Source of the DNA: Asterias rubens
Taxonomy: Eukaryota; Echinodermata; Asteroidea; Forcipulatida; Asteriidae
DNA length: 64,000 bases
Assembly: GCF_902459465.1 (NCBI RefSeq)
Contig: NC_047065.1
Span: forward strand, 21,031,828-21,095,827
Direction of reading: 5' to 3'
Shown here: in pieces, positions 35,701 through 46,589 of the stretch
How the letters are laid out: the number at the start of each line of letters is the position of its first letter
Numbering within the stretch: the first letter of the stretch is position 1
Position numbers and translations under genes: made by a program
The notes under the pieces: model-generated
What the model saw: only the letters and a program-made list of their open reading frames with translations
Told to the model about the DNA's origin: nothing
Databases searched by the model: none

Positions 35701-38700
35701 GATGTCTCTATCTTATGCAGTGAGTCTGTACTGCCCTTTTGCGGGAGGTAGTCGGGGAGACCTGCGGTAGGCCGGGCCTTGGTTCGTGAGTAAGCGTCGA
35801 GTCGGTAGTTTTTACGGGAAGTCTACAAAATAAACATAAGTATGAACACAAATATATGTATATATTTTTTTTAAACCCCAAAGAATCAAATAATGTTTGA
35901 TCTCTCTCATTGTTGTGAAGGGTTGACATCATTTTGAATTCAACCAGAACTTAATCTCATGAAATATTAGATGTTGTTGAAGACTTTATACATACCGTCT
36001 TTGAGAGAAATTCCTCTCGGTCACTCCTTTGGAAATCTTGGAAGCAGTCTTTCAGGGCTTCACAAGACAAGTTCTGAGCGTGAACCAAGAGCTCGTCGGC
36101 AATGTCTCGAGGGAGCTGCTCACATAGTTCCTTTGCCAATTGGTCTCCAAGAGAAATGTAACATTCTCCGGTCTGGGTGAGAAAAGAAGCTTTGATCTGC
36201 CTGGCGAGCTTATGCCTTGACAGGCATCCCTCGATGTCACTGATATATGTCCCGGTCATTAGGTACTCCTGTGAGGTGAGCCAGAATTTGAGGTAGCTGA
36301 GCTCAGTTTCAAACTCTCGTCTCTGGAGGAAACTGAAGAGCGGACCTCCAGCTAGTTTGTCAGCTGAGATTGCACCAATCAGTAATCGATGTTTCTCACG
36401 AAAGTTGGTCTCACCTAGACCATACCCTTTGTAGAAGGGCTTGGAGATGGACAATGCTTCCAGGTGCTTCAGATGCACTCCTGCTTTGATGTCAGGAAGC
36501 TTTGGCCCGATAGAGAATGTATTTTCTCTTAGACTTTCGATGGCGATTCTCGGTTCTAGCTGAGCTGGCGAGAGGATGGGTATCCTGGACAATTTCTTGG
36601 AATCATGTTTTAGCTTCTCCTGAAATGTCAAAGTGCTGTAGTCTTTAGTTGGCCCAGCGTCGACTTCATACTCATCACTCTTGATTCCATACTTCCCAAG
36701 ATGGTGACCGAGACCTAGCTTTCCAGCGTCTTTTGGCCCTTTACTGCTACGATTTGCATAACTAGATTTATGCCACTTGCCTCTGTGAACAGCCTCCAAC
36801 ATGGCAAGATTGGCTCTGGTAAGTTGGGATACCTGACGTCCAGAGAGCTTTGAGACAGTTGAGCCCCTGCGGCCACGGTGATAACCTTTTGCAAGTGGAT
36901 CTACACCTTTTCCATCCTTCTTCCCATGTTTCCCATCAGTGGCATCTGGATCTTCTGCAATGACAGACTTTCTTCGATGTCTCTTACTGGCCAATCTCTC
37001 AGCCTTCTTCCGCTCTTCCTGCTGTTTGTGAGTTTGTAGAGCCGCAATATCTGCCTCTAGCTGCGGCATTCCGAACGAGGCGATCTTATCAGCATCTACA
37101 GACCCTTCTGAAGCCACTGACCTAGTCCCACCACCAGCCGAGTCTAGTGATTTGACCATCATTGAGAAATCTGCAAGCCTGAATTCCTTTGACATAGCTC
37201 GTGCTCGACGTGGAGGTTTAATAACCTTCTTGGTTGTCGTTGTCGTAGTACCTCCACGCGAGCTACTGAGGCTACTGGAAGATGGAACTAACCCAGTACC
37301 TGATGGTAGAGACATCCTTCGCAGAGATGGTGTGTGTATTGAATCCCCAGACACTGAGCTTCGTCCAACAGATGAGCTCGAGTCGCAGCTGATCTGGTAC
37401 GGCACAGCTACGCTGCTGCGACGCTTTCGCCCACCCTGCGGGAATCTTGGAGTCTTATCCTCATCGATTGAGGAAAGGCCTGGTACTGGTAGATCCATAG
37501 ACATTCTCACCGGGGATGAAGGAGATGTTCTGCCTTCGGTGGTAGTTGTGTCTTTTTTGTCCAGATCAAGGTCAGTAAGAGATTTATTTGGACTCTTTTG
37601 ACTTTGATCTTCTGTTTTATCCGGAGACTTGGTTCTTGGTTCTTCTTTTTCATCAAGAGATTTACTTTTTGGTTCTTCTTTTTCATCAAGAGATTTACTT
37701 GTTGGTTCTTCTTTTAGTTTGACATCCAATGATTTACTTCTTGGTTCTTGTTTTACGTCAAGATACTTACTTCTTGGTTCGGGCGCTCCTTCAAACAAAC
37801 AAAAACATTAAAAAAAATTGACGTCAAACGGTTTGTTGTCATTAATGATGATACAATTCCATTTCAAATTCCAATCGTGGAAGATTATAAAGCTATGAAA
37901 ACAAGATTAATAAATATATCACAAGACTCTTAACGTACAAACAAGTTCTAATCTGACTCCTTTCTTTGCTTATTCTACTGACTTGAACTACTCTGTCACT
38001 ATTGCAGTACATGTATATTATTGCATCACTTTGTTCATGACAGTATGGAAAAAGGTGTTGATTGATTGAAGAAAATATAAGTATATAAAAAAAACATTTG
38101 GTAAAAAGAACACATAGTAGTTCTTACCAGGGACAGAATCTTCCCCTTGGGTAGATTTCACTGGACTGACGGAGACAGATCTAAGTTGTTCTGGTGAAGG
38201 AGTAGGGGAGACGATCAACCCTCTACTCTCTACGCTAGCAATGCTGTCCTCCTTCTCCTCCTCCTCTGAGATTGTAGGCAGCGGGAAATCCTCCGTCTTC
38301 CACCCTTCCCCTCCACTGACACCAACAAGGTCAGTCTCATCTCGAGGTTTGCCTCCAATAGTCTCGCCAGAGTCTTCAAGTTTCAGGATAGCTGCCATCT
38401 CAGATCGTCGCATACCAGGAGAGCTGAACATCGACAACAAATTGAGCGCACTCTGTTTCTTCAACCTGCTCCCAGCACGTACCACCTGTTTGGCTTTCGT
38501 GGAGAAGTCGACTGCGTTCTCATCTTCACCATCTCCAACGAGGTCTGATAAACTACGAACACGGACTGCAAAGCTGTCGGGTCTGTAGACCAGCACCTCT
38601 CCTCGGGCACGGGGTTGATGTCGAAGCCATTTGGCCTTGGCGTGGAGGAGGTATCTAGGCACCCAGTAGTTCTGAAGTGTCTTGAGGAAGAAACCTTGGA

Positions 38701-41700
38701 TGACCACGAAGGCATCTGGAGCTATGAGCCATTCATGGCTTACACCGTAGAGGGAGCCCCCTGGGAGGTGAGATTCTACCTCCACACCGCTGACGATAAA
38801 ATGGCTCTGTCGACGCTCTCGTTGATGGGGTCTGGGAGCAACTGATGCAGGCTCGTTCTGGTCTTCTGTCGTGCAAAGAATGCAAGGTTTTGTTAGATTG
38901 TGACATATATGTGTACAATTTATAGAACCATAAAGGAATTAGTGGAACACGGTTGGGTGCAAGGGGACGAACAACACTTAGTAACTTTGTATACATTGGT
39001 AACACACAGCGGTGTATGGGTAAAAACCAAAATTAATATTTTCTATCCCCGACGCAAATGTCCATATAGGCCTACTTTGTAACTTGGTGATGTGAACCTC
39101 CAGGAAATATTTTTTTACTTGGGTTTAAAACACAAAATCTAAAGGTTTTTGTTTGAGGGTTTGATCACCATAAAGTACTTAAATTAATAGCAAAACGTCT
39201 GAAGGCACTCAAACAATTCATAGTTTTAGTGAAATTAAAAAAAATCTGCAAGGTGAAAGTAACCTGGTTTGATTGAAGCGAGCCACTTAGCGTGTTCGGG
39301 CAACTCAAACATCCCACCATGTTTGAAATATTTTGCCTCCATCTGCCGAAACAGTTCGCGATGCTCATCATGGCAGTTGGTAGTCTTCCTGAATCTCTCA
39401 GCATCCAACCAGAAATGAAGAGCCTTCTCTCCCGCTGTCTGCTCCAAGAAAAGACGGAACTTTCGCATCCCTGAGACTCTACTCAGCCAACGGTACATCA
39501 ATCGCCTGTCAAGCATTCTATCTTTGGCCCCTTTAAGAATATTTTTCAGGTAAGATGTTTAAACTTGGCATAGTGGGAAAACAATTTTATGTAAAGACTA
39601 AGGGGCTTTGTCAAACGAGGCAACTTTTACAGGCAACTTGGAGGCAACCAACAGTGCATGCTTTTCACAGGACTCGTTACTTTACGACAGGTAGACTTTT
39701 GATGTGTTACGGGTACACTTTTATGAAGAAACCCAAATTTATTTCACATTTTGAGTTCAGGACCCAATTTCATAGAGCGCATGCTAAACGGCTGATTTCG
39801 TGCTTACTGTGCGATTTTCAGTTCATATATATCTCCTAACCCTAAAGCACACGAAAAGGCATGCTAACCTTCCTGAGTGTGCTTATTGCAGGAAAATGAA
39901 TGACGTCACAATGCAAATCCATGGTGAACGTGCAAGCTGCCCAAGTTTCTTGCTAACCTGTTAAATACGCTTAGCACAATTACTTGTATGCTACATACAG
40001 TAAGCACGAACATTTGCTCACCGTATAAGCAGCGCTAAGAAATTGGGCGCAGTGAGCCGGTGCACTATCAAACCGCTCGGCCAAGACACCTTGAAGATTT
40101 CAAAAAATTGTTTGTCTTATTTCAAATACCTACCAGTTTGATCTAAACCATAGGGACAGGATAGATGCAACTGCGTCTTCTGAAGTTGCTTACAAAGAAG
40201 ATATTCCAAATATAAATCTGTCTTGAAGAAGAGGGGCGCTCTTTGGGTACGCAGCCATCTCATGAGCTTCAAACGATCCAGACGCTGTGTCAGATTATTT
40301 AGAGTAGTTATATTTTCTGTGGGTTATTCACTTTTGACAAAATCCATTGGCATATTTTGATTTATATTCTTTGTTACTTTACAAAATACGTTATAAACCA
40401 CACCATAATAAAGAAAGACTGCCAATATAGGGCTCGATAGCTCAGTTGGTAAAGAGCGTCGGTGTGGCAGTAGATTTACGCGAACTGTGTACATGTACAA
40501 ACTTCATCTGATAGCACCCTCTTTCGAAACATCCTTCTTCAAAAATCTTCGGTTGACAGATTTCCCTTGGACACCGACACTTTTTAAGCCGGTGGTTGGT
40601 TTAAATACCGCTCTAGTAATTATTTTCTTTGTTCAACCCCAAATCATAGATTTAAAAATAACACAATAAGTTAAAACAGATCATTCATTGCCAAGTGCCG
40701 AGCACAAAGCAACAACGAGCCAATTTCTCGCATTTTTCGAAACTGCGACTTCGGCCATTTATAGCTCCGGCTTGTGACCCGTCAGTATTTTATAAACCTC
40801 ACTTTTCGAAAATGACTTTCGAAACTTACATACTGAGTCCGCTTGATTGGTGGATCCAACTCGAAGGTCTGCTCAGAAAAACGGTACACTAAACGTTGGG
40901 AGAATACCTATATACGACACAAGAATATATAATTGTTTTATTAAATATTTTTAATGTCCAAAATAAAATTAATTGTTTTTGTTCAGTATTGGTTTATTCG
41001 CAAGTCCAATCGGCACTGAAATACTTCTGGCATGGTTGCATTTTAAAAATTGTATTTTAACCGATGGAGTGGGTCTACAAGTTGGTTTGATATGATTTTA
41101 GGCATTGCATGGTGAGGTTTAAATATTTGGTTTGCAGTAACACCATGTGCAGTGTATCTACCTGCCAGGTAGAGTTTGTTCTACTACTTAACCATTTAGC
41201 CACTGGACCGCCCAGCCACCTAAAGCGATACACTGTATTATGCGGTATGAGGAAACCTCGCTATAGCTTTTGTTTGTAGAAAATAAGAAACATCAAAATA
41301 AAACCAGGGAGTTAATAGTATGCCTACGCATTGGTGAATCCATCTAGTTATTTATAGATCATTATTAATTTGTCTCTTCACAGTTGACTTGACGAAGCTA
41401 ATGATGATGAAATAATTTAGCACTTACCCAACAAAACGCTTATTTAGTAAACACAAAGGAAACTGTATTTATCATTCATGGTGATATTGTCGAAAAATTA
41501 TGCCTTCGCAAACAATCAGCATTGAGCCAGATAAAAGCCTAGAAAAGCTATTGTATCCATGTTATCATTGTACAAAAATAATCGCCATAAATATTACCGT
41601 AGGGTTTTTTATTGTTCCCCAATGAGGACTTGTACAAATATTACCGAAAGGGTCAAAAATTGTGCGTTTAATTATAAATAATAAGCCTTGGCTATCTTTA

Positions 41701-42153
41701 AAAAATTTGAACTACGATTTCAGTAAAGTTACTGCAAGAGTCTTGAAAAGAAAAACAAAATTATTTCGGCAAACTCGGGCGGTGCGGGGACTAGAGGGTT
41801 AAGCTTCTTTTTTTTTATAGGATCGACTAGTTTCATCCGACCGAAGAACTGACATGCACTGATTTAATTTGTTAGTCTGCTTTCATTTGGCAGCTTTCGC
41901 CGTTTAGGATTTTAAACCAATCCTACAAACCAGTTATTGCCCCTCTTCTTGATGAACTATTAAATTAAATTTGTCAACAATTAAACAAGTTCTCATAAAA
42001 TTGTTGTCAGAGTAGTTCTTTAACATAATATTCCTTCTTTCGTCACATGAATTGTTTTTGTACTCACCGGTAACGACAGGAATGTATTAAAATAATCGAC
42101 AAAAGTTTTGTCACACAAGAACCGCGCAAACTCTGCTTCCGTCGGGACTTCCC
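26499..42153 (-). CDS. RGS22: Regulator of G-protein signalling 22 (RGS22), 17 exons, 5' end not found
   Basis: Large multi-RGS protein known from cilia and testis. Exons in gene order: 42153-42068, 40284-40134, 39521-39264, 38865-38128, 37788-35996, 35822-35546 (or 35519), 34813-34715, 34191-33990, 33212-33016, 32407-32290, 31884-31782, 30941-30821, about 29797-29706, 29426-29288, 28299-28175, 27577-27426, 26794-26499 (TGA). Diagnostic blocks: VDYFNTFLSLP at the N-terminus, LFFKTDLYLEYLLCK, FRLFLEQTAGEKALHFW, LPLLFWQAVDNMK, LQNDLSFWAEVERFK and WKKFCKERF. At least four RGS modules are seen. Phases agree at every junction except exon 12 to 13, and the exon 7/8 edges are the least certain. The result is about 1,650 codons, longer than human RGS22 because of a long charged exon 5. 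The start codon exon is missing; exon 1 begins mid-codon. Confidence 0.9.
27327..27375 (+). mobile_element. Penelope-like terminal fragment, ribozyme-like
   Basis: GCCT-CTGAAGA-AGGTCC .. GATC-GAAAGCTA: a copy of the motif at 34999-35037 with a damaged stem I. In RGS22 intron 16, on the strand opposite to the gene. Confidence 0.5.
28411..28797. mobile_element. TIR element (GTGGACACTATTGGTAATT family), intact ends
   Basis: Ends TTTAAAGACAGTGGACACT and AGTGTCCACTGCCTTTAAA. At its centre the pair GATTTCGAGACCTCAAATT / AACTTGAGGTCTCGAAATC forms another hairpin. In RGS22 intron 14. Confidence 0.85.
29850..30170 (-). mobile_element. Penelope-like terminal fragment
   Basis: The complement reads CATCTGAAGAAGGTCCGG then GATCGAAAGCTAACGC (29855-29895), the ribozyme-like core, followed by sequence seen nowhere else in the window. 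In RGS22 intron 12, where the exon 12/13 phase does not agree. Confidence 0.45.
31145..31460. repeat. Interspersed repeat with AT-AT-ATAGCGC signature
   Basis: Begins TCTTATATAGCGCACGTATC and continues CTCAAGGCGCTGAGTATAT. Related phrases (TTTATATAGCGCAATATG, AAAGCGCTTAACAGC) occur at 4330-4380 and 46040-46100. It looks like the 3' part of a retrotransposed repeat. Confidence 0.5.
31695..31770 (-). mobile_element. tRNA-derived SINE head
   Basis: The complement has an A box (TAGCTCAGTTGGTAGAGCG), an anticodon-arm-like GCCGGCATACTAATCCGG and a B box GGTTCAAATTC. The acceptor stem does not pair, so it is a tRNA-derived element, not a tRNA gene. Similar heads: 63716-63785 and, as a fragment, 40431-40480. 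In RGS22 intron 11. Confidence 0.7.
32610..32811. repeat. (CAA)n / (CAC)n microsatellite
   Basis: A C-run and CAC repeats lead into a long, nearly pure CAA array (32689-32748) with interrupted flanks. In RGS22 intron 9; transcribed as GUU repeats in the gene direction. All ORFs over it are artefacts. Confidence 0.95.
33759..33984. mobile_element. Hairpin MITE next to RGS22 exon 8 donor
   Basis: Ends AATAGACCCTTCCCATGAAATATG-like and its complement ending GGGAAGGGTCCATT; arms continue through TTGGTTGGCAAA / TTTGCCAACCAA. The right end stops 4 nt from the RGS22 exon 8 donor (GT at 33989-33988). Confidence 0.85.
34270..34714. mobile_element. Copy of the 53834-54229 element
   Basis: Blocks TTTGGAGTTTATCGCTC, CCAGATGGCCGATCGATTTC and GGTGGATTAGATAAAGTGCTT match the element at 53834-54229 in reverse orientation. 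It fills nearly all of RGS22 intron 7; the termini are not clear. Confidence 0.6.
34999..35037 (+). ncRNA. Hammerhead-ribozyme-like motif in Penelope-type repeat
   Basis: Order: GCCT (stem I), CTGAAGA core, GGTCC-loop-GGATC (stem II), GAAA core, GC, TA cleavage-type dinucleotide, AGGC (stem I). All conserved core positions are present. Stem III would be only A-GC-U, a self-complementary stem expected to work as a dimer. Activity is inferred, not shown. Confidence 0.55.
35509..35562 (-). repeat. 27-bp tandem duplication of RGS22 exon 6 donor
   Basis: Read on the minus strand, TGCCTCCAGGGCAG occurs twice, 27 nt apart, each time followed by a donor: GTATAG then GTAAAG. Using the downstream one adds 27 nt in frame without a stop. 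Confidence 0.9.
35996..37788 (-). CDS. RGS22 exon 5: charged repeats plus RGS module
   Basis: A single 1,793-nt exon. It opens with five to six 10-13 residue repeats of the form EPRSKSLDxKEE, then a Ser/Thr/Lys-rich disordered region, and ends with an RGS-type helical domain (LFSFLQRREFETELSYLKFW, then QLAKELCEQLPRDIADELL). It starts after a GTTTGAAG acceptor that completes a GGA codon and stops in phase 0 before GTATGT. The low-complexity part is probably lineage-specific. Confidence 0.9.
41188..41802. mobile_element. TIR element (TTAACCCTCTAG family), degenerate left end
   Basis: The right end GGGCGGTGCGGGGACTAGAG-GGTTAA and interior (AAACACAAAGGAAACTGTATT, ATTGATATTGTCGAAAA-like) match 44674-45103. 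The left end TTAACCATTTAGCCACTGGAC is eroded. RGS22 intron 1. Confidence 0.65.
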
Positions 42154-44260
42154 CTGAGATGAAAAACAAAAAAATTAGTTGACAATTGCATAATTAGTTG
42201 ATAATTGCATTGACTGACAATTAAAAATTACAATTAAAAAAATTGTCACTGCATTCGTATTTACTGCGTCGTCTTCTTTTTGAGAGCTATTTGTATGTCT
42301 GAAAGAATCACGTGGTTTAATTTAAATGAAAAGACAATAACATTTTGTCAATATTCCATTACATCTCTGTCTGGATTGTTAGGTCTCCCGTCTTAAAAAA
42401 GATTATTAGCTCACAGAAGTTAAGTTCTTATCGGACACTTTCTTTCATTATTGTTTAACCACACATGGAGGGAATCAATCCCAACGCGTATGGAGCCTTT
42501 CGTTTAGTTTTAAAGTTCGTGTTATCAAGGTTTTTTTAAAATTAACTTCAACATTCCTTATACAGATGAAGCTTACCTTTTGGAAGAGTTTCTGTCGTTC
42601 TGTGTTCGTTGTCCATCATTTTGTTTTTCTGTTATTTGATGTTTTCCATTTGGCAAATGTTTTAATTCAGTCTCTTTTAAGTTTTAGTGAGCACTTGAGA
42701 TTTTTCCGTGGAGCTGGTGTGCCTCGGATGTTGGCTTGCAAAATGACGGACACACATAATGAAAACGAAACATCCGTTGAGCACGTGTCGTTGCCCACAA
42801 CAATTTTCCGCGCAAATACACAAAAAGTTGAAAGCCTCTGTGACGTCAACATTTGTAATTATCTTTTTTTTTTAGTGCGCGCGCACGCGCCAGCCTTTTT
42901 GAGACTGGAACGTTGACGTCATAAGTTGCATAGCTCTATGGTTGCATCGCATCTTCTGATCCATAACGCAAACTCTGCAGAGGGACGAGCGCTGAGGTAC
43001 GTACGCTCACGTTTTTACGCATCATAAGGAACAGTGCCTCCTTGAAGACTTCCTTGCACTCTTTCAATCTTTGACATGCTCTCTACTAAACGTAAAAGAG
43101 TGAAAAGGCATTCTTTGAAGCGCCATATAAGGGAACTCTGTTTCGCGTGGTACTCTTTTAGATTGAAGTTTGCATCTTTTTAAAAGTTATTTTTCCACTC
43201 TGTTCTTGAGTGAGACCCCTCTAAGAGAGTGAACCACCACTCTTTTAACAGAGTCATATGAGGGACAACTCGAAATGTAGAATATAGGTTGAGTTGTCGG
43301 AACATAGGGATGTCGGAACATAGAGATGTCGGATTATAGAGCAGTCACCATATATTATGATAGTATAACTTGCCAAGCAGATAACTTCCACAAATTAAAA
43401 AGGCGACTTACCCAAATCAAATTGCTAAGACAACTTCCTAGAACTAATAAGAAGTCGACTTATTCTGATAATGTTTGTTGCCAACACGAGACTAAGCTTC
43501 CGTAGAGAAGTCATCTTCGAGAGGTAAATTATCACGATAAGTCGTCTTCTTAGTTTTAGGAAATAACGACTGTTGTACACATTTTGCAGGCAGCCTACTC
43601 TGCACATGTTCTCAAAAATTTAGCATTTTTAATGAAAATGAACAACCGATGTCTTGTTTTTATTGTGCAAAAAGATAAGTCGCACAGAGGGAAACAAATG
43701 ATGCTATAAAAATTAAACTATTAAACGCCCGTTTAAAACCGGCAGGGTCGTGGCCGTGCGATCGAAGCCCGAGCAAAATTTCAGCTAAAATGAGCGATAG
43801 GGGGTGGGGGGGGCAATCTCCCGTGGCGTACAGAATCCACTCGGAGATTCTGTCACCGGACCGTTGTGCGGGGGGGGGGGGGGGACACGACAGAATTCCC
43901 TGTGACACGGGCATTCAATTTCACGCATTTCCCCTTGTCCACTCAAACTAGGGTTTCTCTAGTTGTTTGTGCATTTACTTTTTTTCGTCATCATTCAGAA
44001 TCATTGGTCATTATTTCTACATTTAATGGGCATTCCAGAGACTACCGCCATTTATTATGTTACACCAACGATGTCGAAATTTGTACAAGACCAGCTTTGT
44101 AGAAAATCCGGAGTCGCGCCCTTACACCCCACCCCCATCGGTTGACGGTCGGCCCCTGCCAACAAATCCACAATCCAGCATCGGGAGATTTGTGTGATTA
44201 AAACTTTCTTTGAGTCTGAGAAGTTTATGTATAACAGCAGTTGATAGAAAATCTATTTCT

Positions 44261-44640
44261 CTTAAAGACAGTGGACACTATTGGTAATTGTCAAAGACTA
44301 GCCTTCACAGTTGGTGTGAACAACATATTTATGCATAAAATAACAAACCTGGGAAAATTTGAGCTCAATCGGTCATCGAACTTGCGAGATAATAAAGAAA
44401 GAAAAATAACCCTTGTCACACGAAGTTGTGTGCGTTTAGATGGTTGATTTCGAGACCTCAAGTTCTAAATCTGAGGTATCGAAATCAAATTCGTGGAAAA
44501 TTACTTCTTTCTCGAAAACTATGGCACTTCAGAGGGAGCCGTTTCTCACAATGTTTTATACTATCAACCTCTCCCCATTACTCGTCACCAAGAAAGGTTT
44601 TATGCAGCAGTGGACACTATTGGTAATTACTCAAAATAAT
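44261..44640. mobile_element. GTGGACACTATTGG-family element, chimeric right end
   Basis: Left end CTTAAAGACAGTGGACACT. The right side lacks the inverted end and instead restarts in direct orientation with CAGTGGACACTATTGGTAATT, suggesting recombination between two copies. Confidence 0.65.
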
Positions 44641-44673
44641 TATTAGCTTGTGGTAGACAAAATTATTTACTCA

Positions 44674-45103
44674 TTAACCCTCTAGTCACTGCACCGCCCG
44701 AGTTTCTGAAAACCAATTTTTCAAGATTCTCGAAGCTAATGACGATGAAATAGTTTAGCTCATACCAATTAGTAAACACAAAGGAAACTGTATTTATTCA
44801 TCATTAATATTGATATTGTCGAAAACTAACGCCTTAGCATTTAATTAGTTTGAGCATTGAGTCAGATAAAAGCCTTGAAAAGCTATTGTGTCCATTTTAT
44901 CCTTACAAAAAAATATTCGAGAGCCGATTATTGTTCCCAATGGGAGGTTGTACTTTTATACAAACATTACCGAAAGGGTAAAAAATTGTGCATAAATATT
45001 AAGCTATCTTTTAAAAATTGAACTACGATTCCAGTTGTTTACTGCAAGAATCTTGAAAAATTGGTTTTCAGAAACTCGGGCGGTGCAAGGACTAGAGGGT
45101 TAA
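44674..45103. mobile_element. TIR element (TTAACCCTCTAG family), intact
   Basis: Ends TTAACCCTCTAGTCACTGCAC and CGGTGCAAGGACTAGAGGGTTAA; the arms include ACCGCCCGAGTTTC / GAAACTCGGGCGGT. 430 bp, no ORF. Confidence 0.85.
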
Positions 45104-46111
45104 TTGAATTTACTGGGATTTATATAACAACACAACATTTGCACCGGCTCTTTTCAGAGCCAACACTCCCACAAAAGATGTTTACACATATCCCCAAAAG
45201 TTTGCTATGTATACAAAATAATAACAAAAAGAACTGAGGAGAAACTGTCAATATATTGATGGTTTCTCTTCAGTTATTATGTAATTATTTTGCATTCTCT
45301 CCTTGGAAAAAGCCAATAGTAAACCGTTTTTGAAACAATTATTTAAACACTGTTTTATCAAAACGTGACACTTTTTGGCTGCAGGTGATTAAAATTGCTT
45401 CTTACTAGTTGCATGAGTTAGGATCACTCCTTGAGAAAGGCACTGAAAAACCGTGTCCGAAACAATTATTTCAAAACGGCTTCCTTAAAACGTGACATGT
45501 TTGGCTGCATAGGCTAAAAATTGCTCCTTCTTCTTGAAAACAGTGACAAAATTGTGTGTTTTTCACACGAGCATTTCTCTTATTGAACAGCGAAAATGTC
45601 AAGAGAAAATGTATGGGCATTGGGTTATTAATTTGCCTGCTTTCCTGACTCTGTCATACTCATCGTGCTCGATTGCTCCCAAAAAATAATAATGGATATT
45701 TAATTACAAACCGGGCCAAAGACAGGCGCTGTAAGCATGGTTCTGGTCCAAGAGCGACAATGCGGTTAAATTGGGCGAAAGTTTTGACCTTAACTAATGA
45801 ACAACGCAATAATATAACACAAAATAATTGGTGTTCTCTTACCTACTGTTCGACCTTAAACACAATCGCACGGTGGCTGACTTTTTTTTATCGTTAAATT
45901 TAAAGACGTTGGAAACTATTGGTAATTACTAAAAAATAGTTATTAGCATAAAAAACTAACTTGGAAACGTGCAGTGGAGAGCTGTTGATGGTATAAAACA
46001 TTGTGAGAAACGGCTCCTGCTGAAGTAACTAATAATAATAATAAACTACAGCATTTATAAGGCGCACTTTACTGAAAAAGAGGAACATTCAAAGGCGCCG
46101 GTCAAGTTTTG

Positions 46112-46370
46112 TCAAGATGTTGGAAAGCAAGCAAGAACAAGTGTGTTTTGAGTTTCTACTGGAAGAGAGTGATGTTGTGTATGTCTGAGGTATTCCGGAA
46201 GTGAGTTCCAGAGTCTAGGTGCTATGTTGGAGTAAGCCAGGCGAGTTCGAGGAACATGGAGCGCATTGCTGATAGATCTTAGACCTGGTCTAGTTGATCC
46301 ATGTAACGTAGTTTTTGAGAAAGAAATTATCGCAAAGTTGTTTTTGTGGATGGTTAATAAAAGACAAGGT
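46112..46370 (-). pseudogene. LINE ORF C-terminal remnant
   Basis: The minus strand reads RTRLAYSNIAPRLWNSLPEYLR and ends THLF-like, the APRLWNSLP signature of non-LTR retrotransposon ORF ends. No catalytic part is left. Confidence 0.7.
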
Positions 46371-46377
46371 TTTACGT

Positions 46378-46545
46378 TGAAATCTCTCAAAGCGAGATGT
46401 TTATACCTTTAAGTATGTAAGCCACCACGCCCCCGTTTTCTTGATGGCTGTCAGCGTTCCATACTGACCTCGTATAGCGAGGAGTGCACGCTCAAGTGGC
46501 TCGGTTTGTTGACTGTTGGCAGACTCCTGTGCCATGTCTTCATCT
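46378..46545 (-). CDS. Possible first coding exon of an unknown gene
   Basis: ATG at 46545 opens 56 codons (MLDEDMAQESANS .. LLAIRGQYGTLTAIKKTG, then WWLTYLK) to a donor-like GTATAA. The sequence is not retroelement-like and not similar to the vertebrate RGS22 N-terminus, and its phase 0 end does not fit RGS22 exon 1. It lies head to head with the ApeC gene, only 44 bp from that ATG. It could be an exon of another gene, or chance. Confidence 0.3.
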
Positions 46546-46589
46546 AACATTATTACCTTTTGTTAAGTAATTACAGCAAACAAACTGCA

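Larger units (their letters stand above)
42154..46377. other. No coding exon recognised; RGS22 5' region
   Basis: The RGS22 first exon should lie here or beyond but was not found. Seen: an ordinary AT-rich stretch with a G-run block (43801-43883), TIR elements 44261-44640 and 44674-45103, a partial element 45898-46025 and a LINE remnant from 46112. Confidence 0.6.

Noticed and set aside
40431..40480. tRNA gene at CTCGATAGCTCAGTTGG
   Set aside because: Only the A-box half is present, with no B box; a SINE fragment.
42566..42916. 116-codon plus ORF upstream of RGS22
   Set aside because: No homology, no splice context, and antisense to the RGS22 region; likely chance.
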